A stretch of 64,000 bases of DNA, from assembly GCA_031216445.1 (NCBI GenBank), contig CM062208.1, positions 4,058,001-4,122,000 on the forward strand, in the 5' to 3' direction. The notes under the pieces were generated by a model that searched no databases, was not told the DNA's origin, and saw nothing but the letters and a program-made list of their open reading frames with translations. Made by a program: the position numbers and the translations under genes. Origin of the DNA: Lateolabrax maculatus. Lineage: Eukaryota > Chordata > Actinopteri > Acropomatiformes > Lateolabracidae. Position 1 is the stretch's first letter. The number at the start of each line of letters is the position of its first letter. Below are positions 37,760-50,403 of the stretch, piece by piece.

Positions 37760-38180
37760 ACGCCTCCAATTATTCCTTGCGTTTCTCCTGTTTTTCCTTT
37801 TCCATATGTCTCCTGTGTTCCCGTGTTCCCCTGTGTGTGTGTGTGTGTGTGTGTGTGGGCGTGGTGCTCTGTTCGCTCTCCCGGCTCCCTGATTGCTGTT
37901 GTTTGCCTGCCTGTTTTCTAACCGTGCTCTCCTTGTGTCTTCAGGATCATTACTTACCGGATCAGGCTGCCATCTGCCTGCCCGCCTGCCTCCCCAGCCT
38001 CCATCCCCTGCTCTGAGCTCCTCACCGTCAGCCACGCTCACTGCCTTGCCTGCTTTCTTCTTCAAACCTCATCACATTCCCATTACCAAATTGCTCCTGC
38101 AAATAAACATTTTCACTCCTCCACCATCTCCGACTGTAGTCTGAGGATGCGTTTGGGTCCCGACCTGATTGATCGTGACA
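37760..38180 (+). repeat. LTR-like sequence, 3' end well preserved
   Basis: Pyrimidine-rich sequence with TCTCCTGTGTTCCC, a (TG)n insert, GGCTCCCTGATTGC, then an AATAAA polyadenylation signal at 38102-38107. It ends in GTTTGGGTCCCGACCTGATT and GATCGTGACA, with the terminal CA at 38179-38180. The order AATAAA, GTTTGGGTCC, GTGACA is typical of the R-U5 end of fish LTR elements. The 5' edge is not defined, and no primer-binding site or gag frame follows, so it is a solo or truncated LTR. Confidence 0.55.
37832..37857. repeat. (TG)n microsatellite
   Basis: Thirteen uninterrupted units inside the LTR-like sequence. Confidence 0.95.
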
Positions 38181-40150
38181 CACTTAGCATACAAACAATT
38201 CAACATACTTTACTGTTTTGTACTGACAGGAAATGATTAACATGTGCGCCTACAGGCATCAAACAAAAAGGTGTCTTTGGAAAGCCACTGGCAATTAAAC
38301 ATCACGAAATCAAAGCAAAATGTCTCTACAAAAATCCAAGATTTTCATTTTTTTTGCAGCTAGGAGCAGCTCATCCATTTCCTTAATGCATTGCACCAAT
38401 AGTGTCCAACAACAGCAAACTCAAAGTGTTTATTTTTTTGTCAGGTTTTTTTTGCATTCTGACTATTTTCATTTCTTACAAGCATATACATATTTCCTTC
38501 AGATGGCATATGGGTATTCATCACTAATGTTGTAAGAAAACGACTATTAGGAATAGAAATGTAACACCAAAGGTCTTGCCACGGCATGTTCATCATTAGA
38601 AATCCAATCTGGCATTTTCAAGTGAAGTGCCTGCAATATGTGACGAGAGGATCAACATTTCAGATCAATGTGTCTTAGTTGTGTGAAGAAGATGAAGGGA
38701 AGGTCACCATGAACAAATCTGAATTGTAGATACAATGTTCAAAAAATAACCTTCAAGAGTGATCTGTGCTAATGATGCTAATGACACCCTCTGATGTCCT
38801 TCTGCTTTGTCTCATTCTCCTCCCTCAGCCTCACTAATCACATCATCACCAAATATTTTCTCTTTTTTTGAAAATAACGTTGATAGATGTGATGGTCATT
38901 TATCATAGTGGTCACTGGCTAATGTTATCAGTTCCTGGCAGCAGGTTTTAATCATCTTATGGATAAAAGCTTGTGGTACAAGATCCAATATTGCATATCT
39001 TGCATAGTAGGAAATGTTATTAAAAAGTTGCAAAGCTGGTAGATTGTGAGACTTGCTAACTGCAGAGGAGCTCTCGGTTTCAATCTCTTGAGTGCTGCAT
39101 ATCTAAGAGTACAATGAGAACGGTGCATCATCAGAGCTGAAACTCCAATAACCTCCAAAACCAGCCAAGCTACTGAGCTCATGTATCATATCATATGGCA
39201 CACCGAACCTGAGCTTAGCACTGAAAGTTGCATTATCCGAGCACAAAGTGTAATGGCATTTTAGCAAGAAACAGCAATCATATAGTGCTGGTATGGGGAA
39301 GCAAATTCTGCTGAAACATTACTGTAATTTCTGTGTTTGCTTCAAGTCATTTATTGAAGTGAAGGTGGTTTTTCACTCTGAACGGTATTGTCTGAGCCTA
39401 AGGGATCACGGGCCTAATTCAGGAATGTTTTATTCCATTTCTTATGATCAGAAATCCCTCGTGTCTCCTACACAAAGCATGCAAAGGCCGATCGTAGCAG
39501 CAGATAAGCAGTTATGTACTTGTGTTATTTGCTAAACTGTTCTCATTAGACTGTAGCGTTGCACTTGTTTATTCAAATGGCAAGTGTTTCTTCAATTGTC
39601 AAAGCACTCCAACCCAAAGAGTAATCAAGAGAAATGTTACCTTCTTATGCACGTGGCTGAAATCCCAGAGAACAATGACATAACTGAATTTTTCTACACA
39701 AACAAGCAGATGGCTTTGAATATTTCAGAGAGAAACTGATGGATAAATTTAAGTAAAACTGAAACCTCTCAGACCCTATTTTCATGCCAGTGTAATGTCA
39801 GCTGCAGCACAAATACAGTCGCCATGCACTTGCACTCATTTGGTAATTTCCTCGCTCAAAACAAACGTGCTTGGGTGGGTGGGATGCGGTAAGCGAGGTT
39901 GTGGTTATGCAGATCAGGTGCTCGCTTTGGCATGAATTTATGCTTATGTTTCTGTCTCTGTCTTGAAGGAGACCACCTGTCATCACCAATGCATAAGCAG
40001 AAGACTTAAAAGTACACAGGACATATAAATATACCCGTTAAATACACGTTGGTTGCCAACAACCCTGGCAACCTTCCTTTAGAATATACTATTACCATGT
40101 AGCCTTTATAGATAGATCACAAATGGACTGCACTTTTATTGAGCCAAGAT
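38181..40150. other. Non-coding stretch
   Basis: No gene, RNA or transposon recognised. Frames up to 80 codons lack motifs. Confidence 0.65.
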
Positions 40151-40155
40151 TTCAA

Positions 40156-40172
40156 CCACACACACACACACA

Positions 40173-40258
<86 letters not shown>
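40156..40258. repeat. Long compound (CA)n(CT)n microsatellite
   Basis: About ten CA units run straight into about 42 uninterrupted CT units (40174-40258). It is the purest and longest simple repeat in the window and likely to vary in length between individuals. It creates a false minus-strand frame (40117-40299) of alternating Arg-Glu. Confidence 0.98.
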
Positions 40259-40260
<2 letters not shown>

Positions 40261-40261
<1 letters not shown>

Positions 40262-40603
40262 GTGACAACAGGGCTCACAAATAAATATTGAAGAGGCATT
40301 TAAGCACATCGTACTAGCACGTCAATTTCTAGCATCACTGCAAACAGCATGAATCAAAACTAACAAATTAGCCTTTCTGAACAAAAGTAATGAAAGAGAG
40401 AGGTAGGGCCACTTAGAATCTGCTGCACGCACAACTCAGCACTGAGGATGGAGGCGTTCACTCATGGCTAGTGCCACTGAATGATGCAGCACAACAGGAT
40501 CAAGCGTAACCAAACAAGTAAATGGTAATCAAGGGTCCTTTAAAGATTCACAGTGGGCCTTATGCATCCAACAGTGTGCCTAATTTAAAGTCCTGAGCTG
40601 TTT
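40261..40603. other. Short non-coding stretch
   Basis: Nothing recognised. Confidence 0.6.
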
Positions 40604-40624
40604 TATTCTTTCTTTCTTTCTTTC
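40604..40624. repeat. (CTTT)n microsatellite
   Basis: Five CTTT units at the left edge of a family B copy. Confidence 0.9.
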
Positions 40625-40627
40625 TGT

Positions 40628-40840
40628 CTGGAACCCTGTTTCCCTAAAATGATCTCTACTATCATTTGTTTACACATTTTGTGGTAAAACATAACTGCTG
40701 GGTGGATTATGTTAGGTATCAACATTTTGCGACCTGCTATATACGTTCGGGAAAAACGTTTCCATGACATTGATAAAAGACATAATTCAGGTGGCATAGC
40801 GTTTCTCTCAAAAGAATATGCAAGCTAGGATTGCGGTCTA
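40628..40840 (+). repeat. Dispersed repeat family B, copy 1
   Basis: Ordered words are ACCCTGTTTCCCTAAAATGA, ATTTGTTTACACATTTTG, GGATTATGTTAGGTATCAAC, TTGATAAAAGACATAATTC and AGGTGGCATAGCGTTTCTCTC. The first half aligns with 43829-43950 and the second half with 44285-44400. No coding sequence is recognised. Probably a non-autonomous transposon common in fish, but class and termini are unknown. Confidence 0.6.
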
Positions 40841-43825
40841 TCTATCTGCGGATATGTTAAGTTTGGGGACCCTAATTTGCCATTTATTCAGTATTGATTA
40901 GTGTGCCAGACTCCTGAATGATAGTTAGGATTAATATTTGCATGTTTCCACAGGCTCAGTGTTTCATTCCCTGATGAGACACTAAGCTCCCTCAGGGGCG
41001 CCATTTGTGAGAGTTTTCGATTGGATCTTAGACAGTAATTGGCAATTTGCACCACTCTTCCTTCCCACATAAATTATTTTCGTATGTATGTGTATTAAAA
41101 ATGATGCTGTTATCTGTTGCTGTTACCTGTGAGTCACACGTACACACACACTCATCGATCACCTATACTTCCAGGATCCAAGATTTCTGTGGTTTCCCTT
41201 AAAAAGCAACACTGTAATTCTCTGTGGCCATGGACTAAATCCATCACTTGTACATTTTGCTGTAACTTGGCTGGATTGTTTCATTCTGCAGTGCCGTGAG
41301 GAGACTTTGGGAAAATGCATAGCACAACTTATTTTTCCATCAATGACCATTAACATCTCCCAGTTTAATTACTATGCAAGAGGGAGTTTTAAAGCAGGCA
41401 CAAGCTTTAGACTCACTAAACGTATACTACCAGAATAAACTGATCCAACTGTGTGAAATCTTGAAAAAATTAGCCTTGGAATTAAATCATTGCTTTGCAT
41501 GCCAGACAAATATGGCTGGCTGAGTCCTGCCAGTTCTCCTGCTGCAAGCGAGAATCTCTGGGTTGGTGAGGATTGAGACCACACTGTTGAATTTTAAACA
41601 GTAACTGGACAAGATAATCACACTTCACTTTCTGAGTTGGCTCTTTTCAAGAGGCTCCGAAGCTGCTTGAGGAAGGCTCTGCAATATCGCTTACAGCTTT
41701 GGGAGACAAATTTGCATGCTGCTGGCTTGAAATAGCAGAAAAACTAATATTGAATTTCCCCAGGGCTCAAGGAACACTTAGATATCTCAGCCACTACCGA
41801 GCAGATTGTCATTTCATTTGCCGTGGAAAAATCATGAACCCCAGAGGCTGAACCCTTGTGATTTTGGTGACATTTTGACCTTTCCTATCTCTGGAATCTG
41901 GTCAACATCTCACCTTTACCAATGACAAGGTATCTGTAAGACCACAAACCACATTTCCCTGACATCTGCTGTGAACATTTGTTACCTCGAGAATGAGCCA
42001 TAATGATTTTTGGTGTCTCCTTGATCTTTCTTCAGCCGCACCATCTGGCTAATCTGGATATTTTGTTAACTTAATTTGCTCTGGTGCACCACCCTCAGGA
42101 TAAAATGGCCATTATACACACAAGACAGCTCATAATGTGAGTGGCAGATGAAGTCTGCTGAGCATATTAATGCTCTCATGGGGATAAACTTTTAGATAGA
42201 TTTTGACCTTATGGCTTTTCCTCTACTGTCACTATTATTAGGACAAACTTTTAACATTTTCAGCTCTACTAATAAAAAGGCTTTTTTGAGTGTGCTGTCA
42301 AGTTTGGTGAGAGGTTTGCCTGATGAATTAATAAATAAAGTACAAGTGATGGACTTTATGCAGGATTTTTTGTGTTCTTACGCAGACAGAGTTTTTAAAT
42401 TTAAATTTCTCTGAACATTTTTACTACAAATCCCCAGGACATTGTCCTGAAAATGCACACATCAAAATCATTATTACAGCCATGAATACCAAATGAATGA
42501 GAGACAGACAGCTGCTTCGCTGCTGTCTTCAATGCAGTTTGAATTTAGTTCAAAACCTTCACTTTCTTAAATCCTGTCAGTGTCCATAAAGACACAAGAA
42601 TTTCATTAAGAGTGAAGAACAACTACATTTATTTTCTAATGCAACTGCTCACTGTATAATATCCGATCTTTAGGCCAAAACCACTAAAATGTTCCCTCAG
42701 TTTGTATATTTGAACATTTCAAATGAAATCATTGCTCACATGCTGCTAGTTGATAAGACAGCATAGGGATGGCAAATGTAAAAGCACATCAAGGTTAAAT
42801 GGCAAAAAATATATATCTAGCCTATATAAAACACAAAGGAGTCACTCATTTAAACAGAACTCCTCGGGTAATCATTTTCTTTGTGGTGCTTTTTTGTGCA
42901 GCCTCCACTGATGGTCAGGCATGATTGTTGCCATTCATCATTTTCCACCTGACTGAGCCTGAGCTACATTCATCACTTCCCACCTGCTTGAGCAGAGTGG
43001 GGCTGCAGAATCACAGAGCCTTAGTGGGGAAACAAAAAATCACAGTGATTGAACGTCAAAGGAAGCAGATGTCAAACTGGTATTGGCCCGGAATGACACA
43101 CAGGCCCCTCGCTTTCCCCTGTCACTTTAAACTGGTAAGTGACCTTCAAAATAGAAACGCTACACCATTACTGCTGTGCTGTCACAGTCTCGTGGTGAAT
43201 GCTGACGGATGAGCAGTGAGGTACTGAGGCCTTCACTCAGATCATTAAGGTGTCACCGCTGGTAGCAATAGTGTGACGCCTTCTCAAGTGACTACATAGG
43301 CCTTGAGGAATTTGTTACACGGAAAACCACGAGGACCAGGGATGCTCCAAGATATGATTGTAATAATAATGATCTGTATTTTTTAAAACAAACAGACAAT
43401 CCCCTATTATAATAATGACACATCATAATAACAAATTCAGTAGTTCCATTGAGAAGCTATCTTGTGGGAAATGGAAAAATGTCAATGCAAAGCTGTTCAG
43501 CAGCTATATCTGAATATGTATCAGAGATCAAAGATATCAGATCAGGTCAAAGACATTGACTGTGACAGTTTAATCTCAGGAGGGTTTCAAGCTGCTGTAC
43601 ACTATAGTGGACTAAAGGGGCAACTGATGGTCAGTAAAGTCTCCACTGATTCCAATCAAGTAAAGCTAAAAGAAAAAACAAGCCAAAAAAATATTCTAAA
43701 GCTATATTTCACAAAAATATTTAAAAATCCTTTCTGGATGTACCCAACATCATGATATTTACAAAGCTTTGTTTTGAAATGGCCTATTTAATGTGGAATA
43801 ATATCTGAGGGGGAAAATACCAACG
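40841..43825. other. Non-coding stretch
   Basis: No gene recognised. The 67-codon frame at 42211-42414 and the 95-codon frame at 42925-43212 have no splice context or motif that would support them. Confidence 0.6.
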
Positions 43826-43828
43826 ACA

Positions 43829-44430
43829 GCGACCCTGTCTCCTAGAATTGATGTTTATTTACTACCAATTTGTTTTCCAAAATACATTTTGAGTGAAGCG
43901 TAATTGGTGTCGGGATTATGTTCAGTGGCAATGACTTTTCTAATATTGGACGTGCTATGTTTTTATACACTGCACCGATGGTAGATGGTGAGTGTACAAG
44001 GCTTAGGACCCTGACCTCAGAGACGGTGTTCCGAGACCCGAAGTGCGAAAAAAGCACTTTGGTTAAGATGAAGGAAAAAATATGATTTCTGCTCAATGTT
44101 AATTTAGTGTATATGGTGTGTATCATGCTTCAAGTTAGTGTTGACTGTATTTAACTTTCCCTAGCCTTGAACAAGTGACATGACTTCCTAAACATAACCA
44201 TAAAAACATTAATTATGCTTAAATTGCTACAAGCGGGTGTTATAGGGAAAACAAATGAAATTCATTGCCAGTGAACATTTTCCAGATACATTCAGTACGA
44301 ACATTAGCGAGTTTGGAGATAAGTTTATATTAAACCATTTTCTAATTATGTTGATAAAAAATGTAATTGGGGTGGCATTTCATTTCTCTCGCAGCGTATT
44401 TGCTGTTGCAAATTAGCTTTATACAAACCT
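43829..44430 (+). repeat. Dispersed repeat family B, copy 2 (split or two pieces)
   Basis: Positions 43829-43950 (ACCCTGTCTCCTAGAAT, ATTTGTTTTCC, CATTTTGAGTGAAGCGTAAT, GGGATTATGTTCAGTGGCAA) match the first half of copy 1. Positions 44285-44400 (GTACGAACATTAGCGAG, TTGATAAAAAATGTAATTGG, GGTGGCATTTCATTTCTCTC) match the second half. Between them lie about 330 bases containing GACCCTGACCTCAGAGACGG, not present in copy 1. That part is either an insertion or a portion that copy 1 lost. Confidence 0.55.
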
Positions 44431-45440
44431 AATTTCAAGAAGACACTGTAAAATAAATATTTATAAAATAATGTTATTTTACAGATATGAAAACATTTAT
44501 ATGAACATAAAAAAGGAGCGAGGAAATGTGCATAAACATAGAATCATGCTTCTATTTTCTCCCACTAACCACCAGCTGACCTCAGCCTTTTTTTTTCTGA
44601 CACACATTACAGGCCTTGTCTAGTTAGCCAGATATATATAAGGAAATACCTGCATAGTCAAGAGATACTGCAAAGTCTTGCTGTCACTGTCTAATTAAAT
44701 CAAAGCAGGTAAGTGGGATGTGTGACCAGTGCAAATGAGAAGAAAAAGCAATTTTGCCAGATCCCTGACATTCTTGATTTAAGGTAGGTGACCACTGCCA
44801 TCCATCTAATTGTGTTACATTCATGTATATAAATCAGATGAACTGGACATTAATCCACTTTCCTATAATTTTTTTATTCAGCACAGATATTTTCCGCTGC
44901 TTAACCACCATCACATTGGAGTGATTCAGTATTCCCCACCGTGATGACCTCTCTCTGTTGTTGTGTTATCATGTCACTTGTGATGTGATTTGGCTGTGTG
45001 CCCTCCTGTCACTGATCCTCAGCCCTTCAGAATAATGATGATGATATATGGGTGTTTGTGCAGTGGGGTCCTCTGAAACCTGTGAACTGTGCTCCTCAAT
45101 CTCTGTCCATCTTGTTCTTATTTAACAGCACCTCAGAGAGATTGCATGCCTGTTGGACAGGAGGTCGCTGCTGTGGTCTTAACTACAGCGGAGGACAGAT
45201 TGCACAATATTTGTTCTCTGGAAATGTGGGTAACCGATAGGCAGACATTTTGACTTTTCATAGCAGGAAAAGCACATGTGTAACTAATAATATTAACAAT
45301 GGCTCCATTCTATTCAAGTGTCCCAGTAATCCGAAACAGTGACCCAGTGTGCAGAATACCAGAACCCTGAAACCAAAGCAGCTAAATGGAATTCAGCCGT
45401 CAATCATTTTATCATATTAAATGTGTTTTTATACATATGA
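44431..45440. other. Non-coding stretch
   Basis: Nothing recognised. Confidence 0.6.
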
Positions 45441-45442
45441 AC

Positions 45443-45982
45443 TGTCATGGCCTGCATCTGTTTCCCCCTTCTTGTTTAGCTTTGTTTCACCAATAACTGT
45501 TCATGGACATTGTAGGATTCCCATGTTTTGTTTGGTCGTCTTGTTGGGCGTCTCCCCTTGTCTCATTTCAAGTTACGTTGTTTCCTGCCTTTGTGTTTTT
45601 CCACCTGTGTGATTGCCCTTATTAGTTTCACCTGTCTTGCATTGCTCTTGTCTTCATTCGTTAACCAGTCCTTGTGTTTCCCTGCCCACCACAGCTGTGT
45701 CTTGTTGTGATTAGTTGTCTGTGTATAAATATATATTTATAACTGTGTGTTTCCCCTTGTTCCTTCGTCATCTCTTTTTTTCTTTTTCTGTCACCTTGCT
45801 TTTCGTACCCATAGTTTATGGGTCGGTTTCCCTCCTTGTGTTCTCCTGTGTATCTTTTATTTTTATTATTGTATTTTGTACACCAGTTCTGTTCAACATA
45901 TTAATCTGGCCCTTCATACTGCTCTTGCCTCTGCTGGTATCTTGTGGCTGGAGCTTGGGTCCTTCCCGTGTTCCAACATGGA
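45443..45982 (+). repeat. LTR-like sequence, about 540 bp
   Basis: It starts TGTCATGG and ends near GGGTCCTTCCCGTG-TTCCAACATGG. A TATAAATA box lies at 45724-45731. The sequence is pyrimidine-rich throughout, with CACCTGTGTGATTGCCC and GTGATTAGTTGTCTGTG before the TATA box, as in many fish Gypsy-type LTRs. The 3' terminus has lost the canonical TGACA, and no duplication of flanks is seen. The overlapping plus-strand frames of 60-95 codons rich in Phe, Ser and Val are products of the pyrimidine bias. Confidence 0.5.
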
Positions 45983-48900
45983 GTTAGATGAGGGTAAGCA
46001 GCAACCAATAAATCAATCAGTATCACTTGGATAAGGTGGTCATGGTTAAATAGTAAAACTGTTGACACTGATAACTGGTATGAGACATGACGTGAACCCT
46101 GGATGCTGATGTTGAAGGTGAAAACCTTCACACTGACCTCCACAGCTTTACTTGACACTGCACTTTACTGATCTGCATTGGAACCGGATGTTACCACTGA
46201 CCATAAACCACTAATATCAAACAAGTGCACTTGACCAAAGGTTACATGACTTTAACTTGAGTCCGACTCAATGATCTGATAGCACAAAGTGGCACTCAGT
46301 CAGCTGCACGGTTATTACAGCATGAGCACCAAAAAATAAAACCGTGCCTCAAAAGATGCTTGTCGAATAAATTTTAATAACTGGAGGTGTGAAGGACCCA
46401 TGGACGTGGGGGCTGAAGTGGCTTGAGCAGCTGCCCCTTCGCCCTCTTTGGCCAACGTGGACCAAATAAAATTATCATTACATTCTGGTATTAGTGATGT
46501 GGATGCTGCTGCTGCTGCTTGCAATTACTAAGTATTTTGTGTTTGCTTTATATGTTCACTGTAATGTCCTTGATAGTTTTGAATGTAATGTATTGAGTAT
46601 TCATATCCATAAGTCATATTAATGGGTTCTGTTGTGGTTTTCTTTCTGGGCCAAAGACAATGGCAGGGCAAGTATGGTTGGAGTGCTGTTTTTCATTAGG
46701 GAAAGGCAGCATATTTTTGTAACCATTCTGACATGAAATTGCACACCTCCTATAGAAAATGTATCAAATGAGTCCCTGCAAGAACCTGTGCCAAAGTAAA
46801 TATGGCCTTTAGTCAATGTAATAACTTTGAACATATAAAGCGTCCATGGCAGAGATGGGCATGAACAGCCTCTATACAAGAAACCAGACCGATGGTGCTT
46901 CTATACAGACTTGTACTTTCCAAAGCCTTTTCTTTGTCTGAGCTTCGGGGCTTTGGAAACAGATTGACTGCTGCTGCTGCTGTTGACAGACCCGGCTACA
47001 CTCTCCCTGCAGCAGCTGGGAGAGCACAAAAGGAGTAATGTGACATCCCTCCTCTGGCTGGCAGAAGATGCCTGGAACTGCAGAGGCTTTTTCATCTGTA
47101 ACCCTGCAACCAACAACAAGTCCCTGCAGCTTTCCCTGTCTCTACATATGTGTTTCAGCTCACACTTTGATCATTTCTCATGTTCATCCATCCTTTTGAA
47201 CAGCAGCTAATTGTTTTTTGCCTTTGTGGGCGATCCTTGTTTCTCACATTGGCATGCTGTTTCTTTGATATCAACATCAGTGGTGTCCAGATTTACTTGT
47301 TTGTTGATGTATAAATCACTCATCAACCCAATGAAAGCTGGTTCTCTGTCAGACTGGGGTCACTTGAATAATTTAGCCTTGTAAATGATAATAGAATCCT
47401 GAGCTTCAGTTATTCATATTGCTGCAACAACTTGCTTCAACTGAAGTCAAAATACTTTGAGACTCAAGAGACAATTTGAGAAAAATAGATTTGCAAACAC
47501 AAAACACATAAATAATTCATTCATACACACAAAAATTTGAAGATACAATAATATGGACAGAAATTCTGGCAGAAGCAAAGGAGGAAGTTGAGCAACGCTG
47601 TAATAGAGGGACAAAGTCCACGTATCGGAAGTTTCTTAGTTCCTGAACAATATGCATATACACAGTATTCAAACATATGGTGTTTTCAACACAACACGGT
47701 CATTCTACTGTTTACCTGACAAGCGTCAAGATGGAGGAGAAATGTATTTCAGACATTAACTTTTAAGAGTGTCGTGGTTTTACATGTTAAAGACCACTGG
47801 ACTCTCAAACGTAAGTGTTTTTTGAGCTGTAAACTAAATGATATGACTGTGCTGTGATGAAACATGCTGGTGTTAATATTGCAATTTCTTACCAAATGTA
47901 TACAATTCTGCATTTCTTGGGCTGATAATGGCTCAACACGCCATCTGCTGTTTTACATCAGCCCTGAACCTTGCAAGGTCACTGCTGATATAGGGTCGAT
48001 CGGTTGGGACCTTTCTACGTCATGGTATTTATATAAAGAAAAGAAAGTTAACGCCTGTCTGATCAGAGATGGGTGGCTACAACACATGTACCTCTCACCA
48101 TAAATGTGCTTCTAGTGACTTTCAAAGCTCCACCAGACTCCCTTTCTTTCCAGAAGAGAAATGGAGAGTCTGACTGTTGCGTTTCATGGCTGGTTAGCTC
48201 GGACTACAAGCTTTATGTTGCTGTTCATGTTATACAGAGCGGTGGTCACTCAGTGTCCTCTGACCCCAGGCGTCACACACTACGTGGACACAAGACCACG
48301 CCTCCCACGCTCGCTGCTCCCCCGCTCCTCTTTGTCGCATTTTAAATATGCCAGGAGGGAGGGTGCAGTTACAATTTAAGTCTTCACACTTATGGATGTA
48401 TTACTCAAACAGTGTTTCCTCACCAGTACTTGTGGAAACACACCCACAGCAACCCTGGACACTTTTCACAGCTGAGATATGGAAACTCTGTTAGGTGATC
48501 TTTTCTGTTTGTCATGTGAGTTACGTTGAGCCATATGACTCAAATGACAAACAAAATAAAAAATACAGCATGCTGTTGTAAATACTGAGTCATTATTTGT
48601 GCTTTTCTGTCAGCGTTGATGCTGTTCATTCACAGATAAATAAACTGTTAAGCTTTAATCACTTACACACTATGAGTGGACCTATTAACTAAACATCCCA
48701 AACCCCAACGCCATCTACCAAAAGACAGACCCATTCCCCTAAACTATAAACTCTATTCCCCTGTTTTCACACATGATTCAGATTTCTTGAACTTTTTGTG
48801 AAAAACTCTACACACAAATCGCTTCATATATCACTGGCTGCACCATGTGCTCATTTAGAAAGCACTGACATTCAATATCATTAACTCAAGTCATCACAGC

Positions 48901-49020
48901 TGGTATGCAATTAACACACAATTCCCCCGGTGGAAACACTAACAGTCAAATTCTTCACACACAGATCAGAACCTCAGGATAGATAGATAACAGGGCCATG
49001 GGTCAGTTTGCTTGTAGTTG
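45983..49020. other. Non-coding stretch
   Basis: No gene recognised. (GCT)n tracts lie at 46504-46519 and 46969-46983. GC-richer sequence at 48120-48360 has two overlapping frames of 72-90 codons without motifs. Sequence from about 48760, with repeated ACACAxxxCACT words, may be the 5' non-coding part of the transposon that follows. Confidence 0.55.
46504..46519. repeat. (GCT)5 tract
   Basis: A short trinucleotide repeat. A similar tract lies at 46969-46983. Confidence 0.9.
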
Positions 49021-49024
49021 AACA

Positions 49025-50403
49025 ATGGATCCACAAAGTCCTGAATGTAGAGGTAGAGGACACCGGACAGGAGATGGAAGAGGAAGGGCGAGGGCGAGGA
49101 GACAATAGTTTCTGATGAGATTTGTGCAACTGTAGTTGACCATGTCCTTGTCCACTGGATGTCAATGAGGGAAGCTGGGAAAAGAGTGCAGCCAAATCTG
49201 AGCCGTTCCACAGTAGCCTCTATAATCCAGACCTCCAGAGAGGAAAGTATGAGGAGTGCGCTGTTAAAGCAAGTACATTAACTGTAGTTGTGTGTCTGAA
49301 AATGCATTGTATTACTGTACAGTTCATTTGGAGCTGCTGTATGTTCCTGTTTTGTTAAATGGATGGTTTACTGTAATTTCGTCAGTACGTCTATTTTTGC
49401 AGAATTGAGAGATAATCAGTGGAGATAGAAGACAGCTGTTTTCAGAAGAGTAAGAGATGGTAATCATCTATTTGGTTGAAAATATCATCGTTTGCGTGAG
49501 ATACAAAGCAGTGCATTAAGGATCAGGGAATATTCCAAAGCATTGATGCAGTCAGCATCTCAACAATTCAAAACAATTCGATGGTACAGGTTGTGGATGG
49601 AAAAGCCCTATCGTGATCCTATCGAAAGGAAATTAGAATACGTGCAAGTACGTTTCTTCATACTGTATCAAGTATTTGAGTACAGTTATGTCTTACAGGA
49701 GTATACTGTAGTACAGGCTATATGATGGCCTACTTTTGTGTAGTACAGCAATGTCTTTCAGAGTAGTCATTTAGTCGTTTCATGACTTTTGTAGAGAATC
49801 TTTGATATTGTTGCCAGAGACACTCCTCGTGAACTCATCTTTGTTGAAGCAGCAGGATTCAATCTTACCAGAGGCAAGAGAAAGGGGAGGAACATAATTG
49901 GCCACAGAGGGGTCCTCCACCGTCATGCCACCCTCGGTCCATATAACACCACGCATCTGCTGGCTTTCCTCGATAGTCTGCGGGATAATGTTTACGAGTA
50001 GACCAGAGGGAGCCAGTACAACCAGAGCAGCCATGCTACAATTGTCATTTGGGACAAAGGGACAGTTTCCACAGGGCTGCCCTAGTTAGTGACTGGTTCA
50101 CGAACAACCCAAGGTTCAGCAACATCTTTCTACCTGAATATTCTCCCGCCCTAAACCCCAGAGACAAGTTTTTGTTTTTTTTGGCATGGCAGTGGAAGGT
50201 CTATGACCGAGACCCCTACATCTGTGTTTACCTCCTCCAGCCCGTGGGGAGGCTTGTTTAGATATTACGGCTGAAGCTTGCTGGAGTGGATAAGGCATAC
50301 AAGGGTTTTTCCCCCTCGCTGCCTGGTTAGAGCTAATATTGCCTGAGAGGTTGAGAATCTCTGGCCTGAACCAGACCTTAGACGAGATGCTGAGGCAGAA
50401 TAA
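49025..50403 (+). pseudogene. IS630/Tc1-mariner-type transposase, three exons, dead
   Basis: A DDE transposase relic laid out as three exons. Exon 1 (49025-49246) begins with an ATG and an RGRG-rich leader, then gives VSDEICATVVDHVLVHW, SMREAGKRVQPNLSRSTVAS and IIQTSRE, a helix-turn-helix DNA-binding region. Exon 2 (49403-49647) gives LREIQSSAL, DAVSISTIQ and RDPIERKLEYVQ. Exon 3 (49795-50403) gives LIFVEAAGFNLTRGKRKGRN, GVLHRHATLGPYNTTHLLAF, VIWD, FHRAALVSDWFTNNPRFSN, IFLPEYSPALNP, WQWKVYDRDPY, and then PRCLVRANIA and LWPEPDLRRDAEAE. The first catalytic Asp block is usually FVDEAGFNL and here reads FVEAAGFNL. About 20 residues are missing before GVLHRHATLG. A shift follows VIWD. NPIEEF has become NPRDKF, losing the catalytic Glu. 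Introns are 156 and 147 bases with GT...AG ends. Confidence 0.88.

Noticed and set aside
40117..40299. Minus-strand frame of alternating Arg-Glu
   Set aside because: A direct product of the CT microsatellite.
45421..46034. Overlapping frames rich in Phe, Ser and Val that look like membrane proteins
   Set aside because: Pyrimidine-rich LTR-like sequence gives Phe/Ser/Leu/Val codons in every frame.
46619..46879. Minus-strand 86-codon frame with Cys pairs
   Set aside because: No family recognised and no supporting splice or repeat context.
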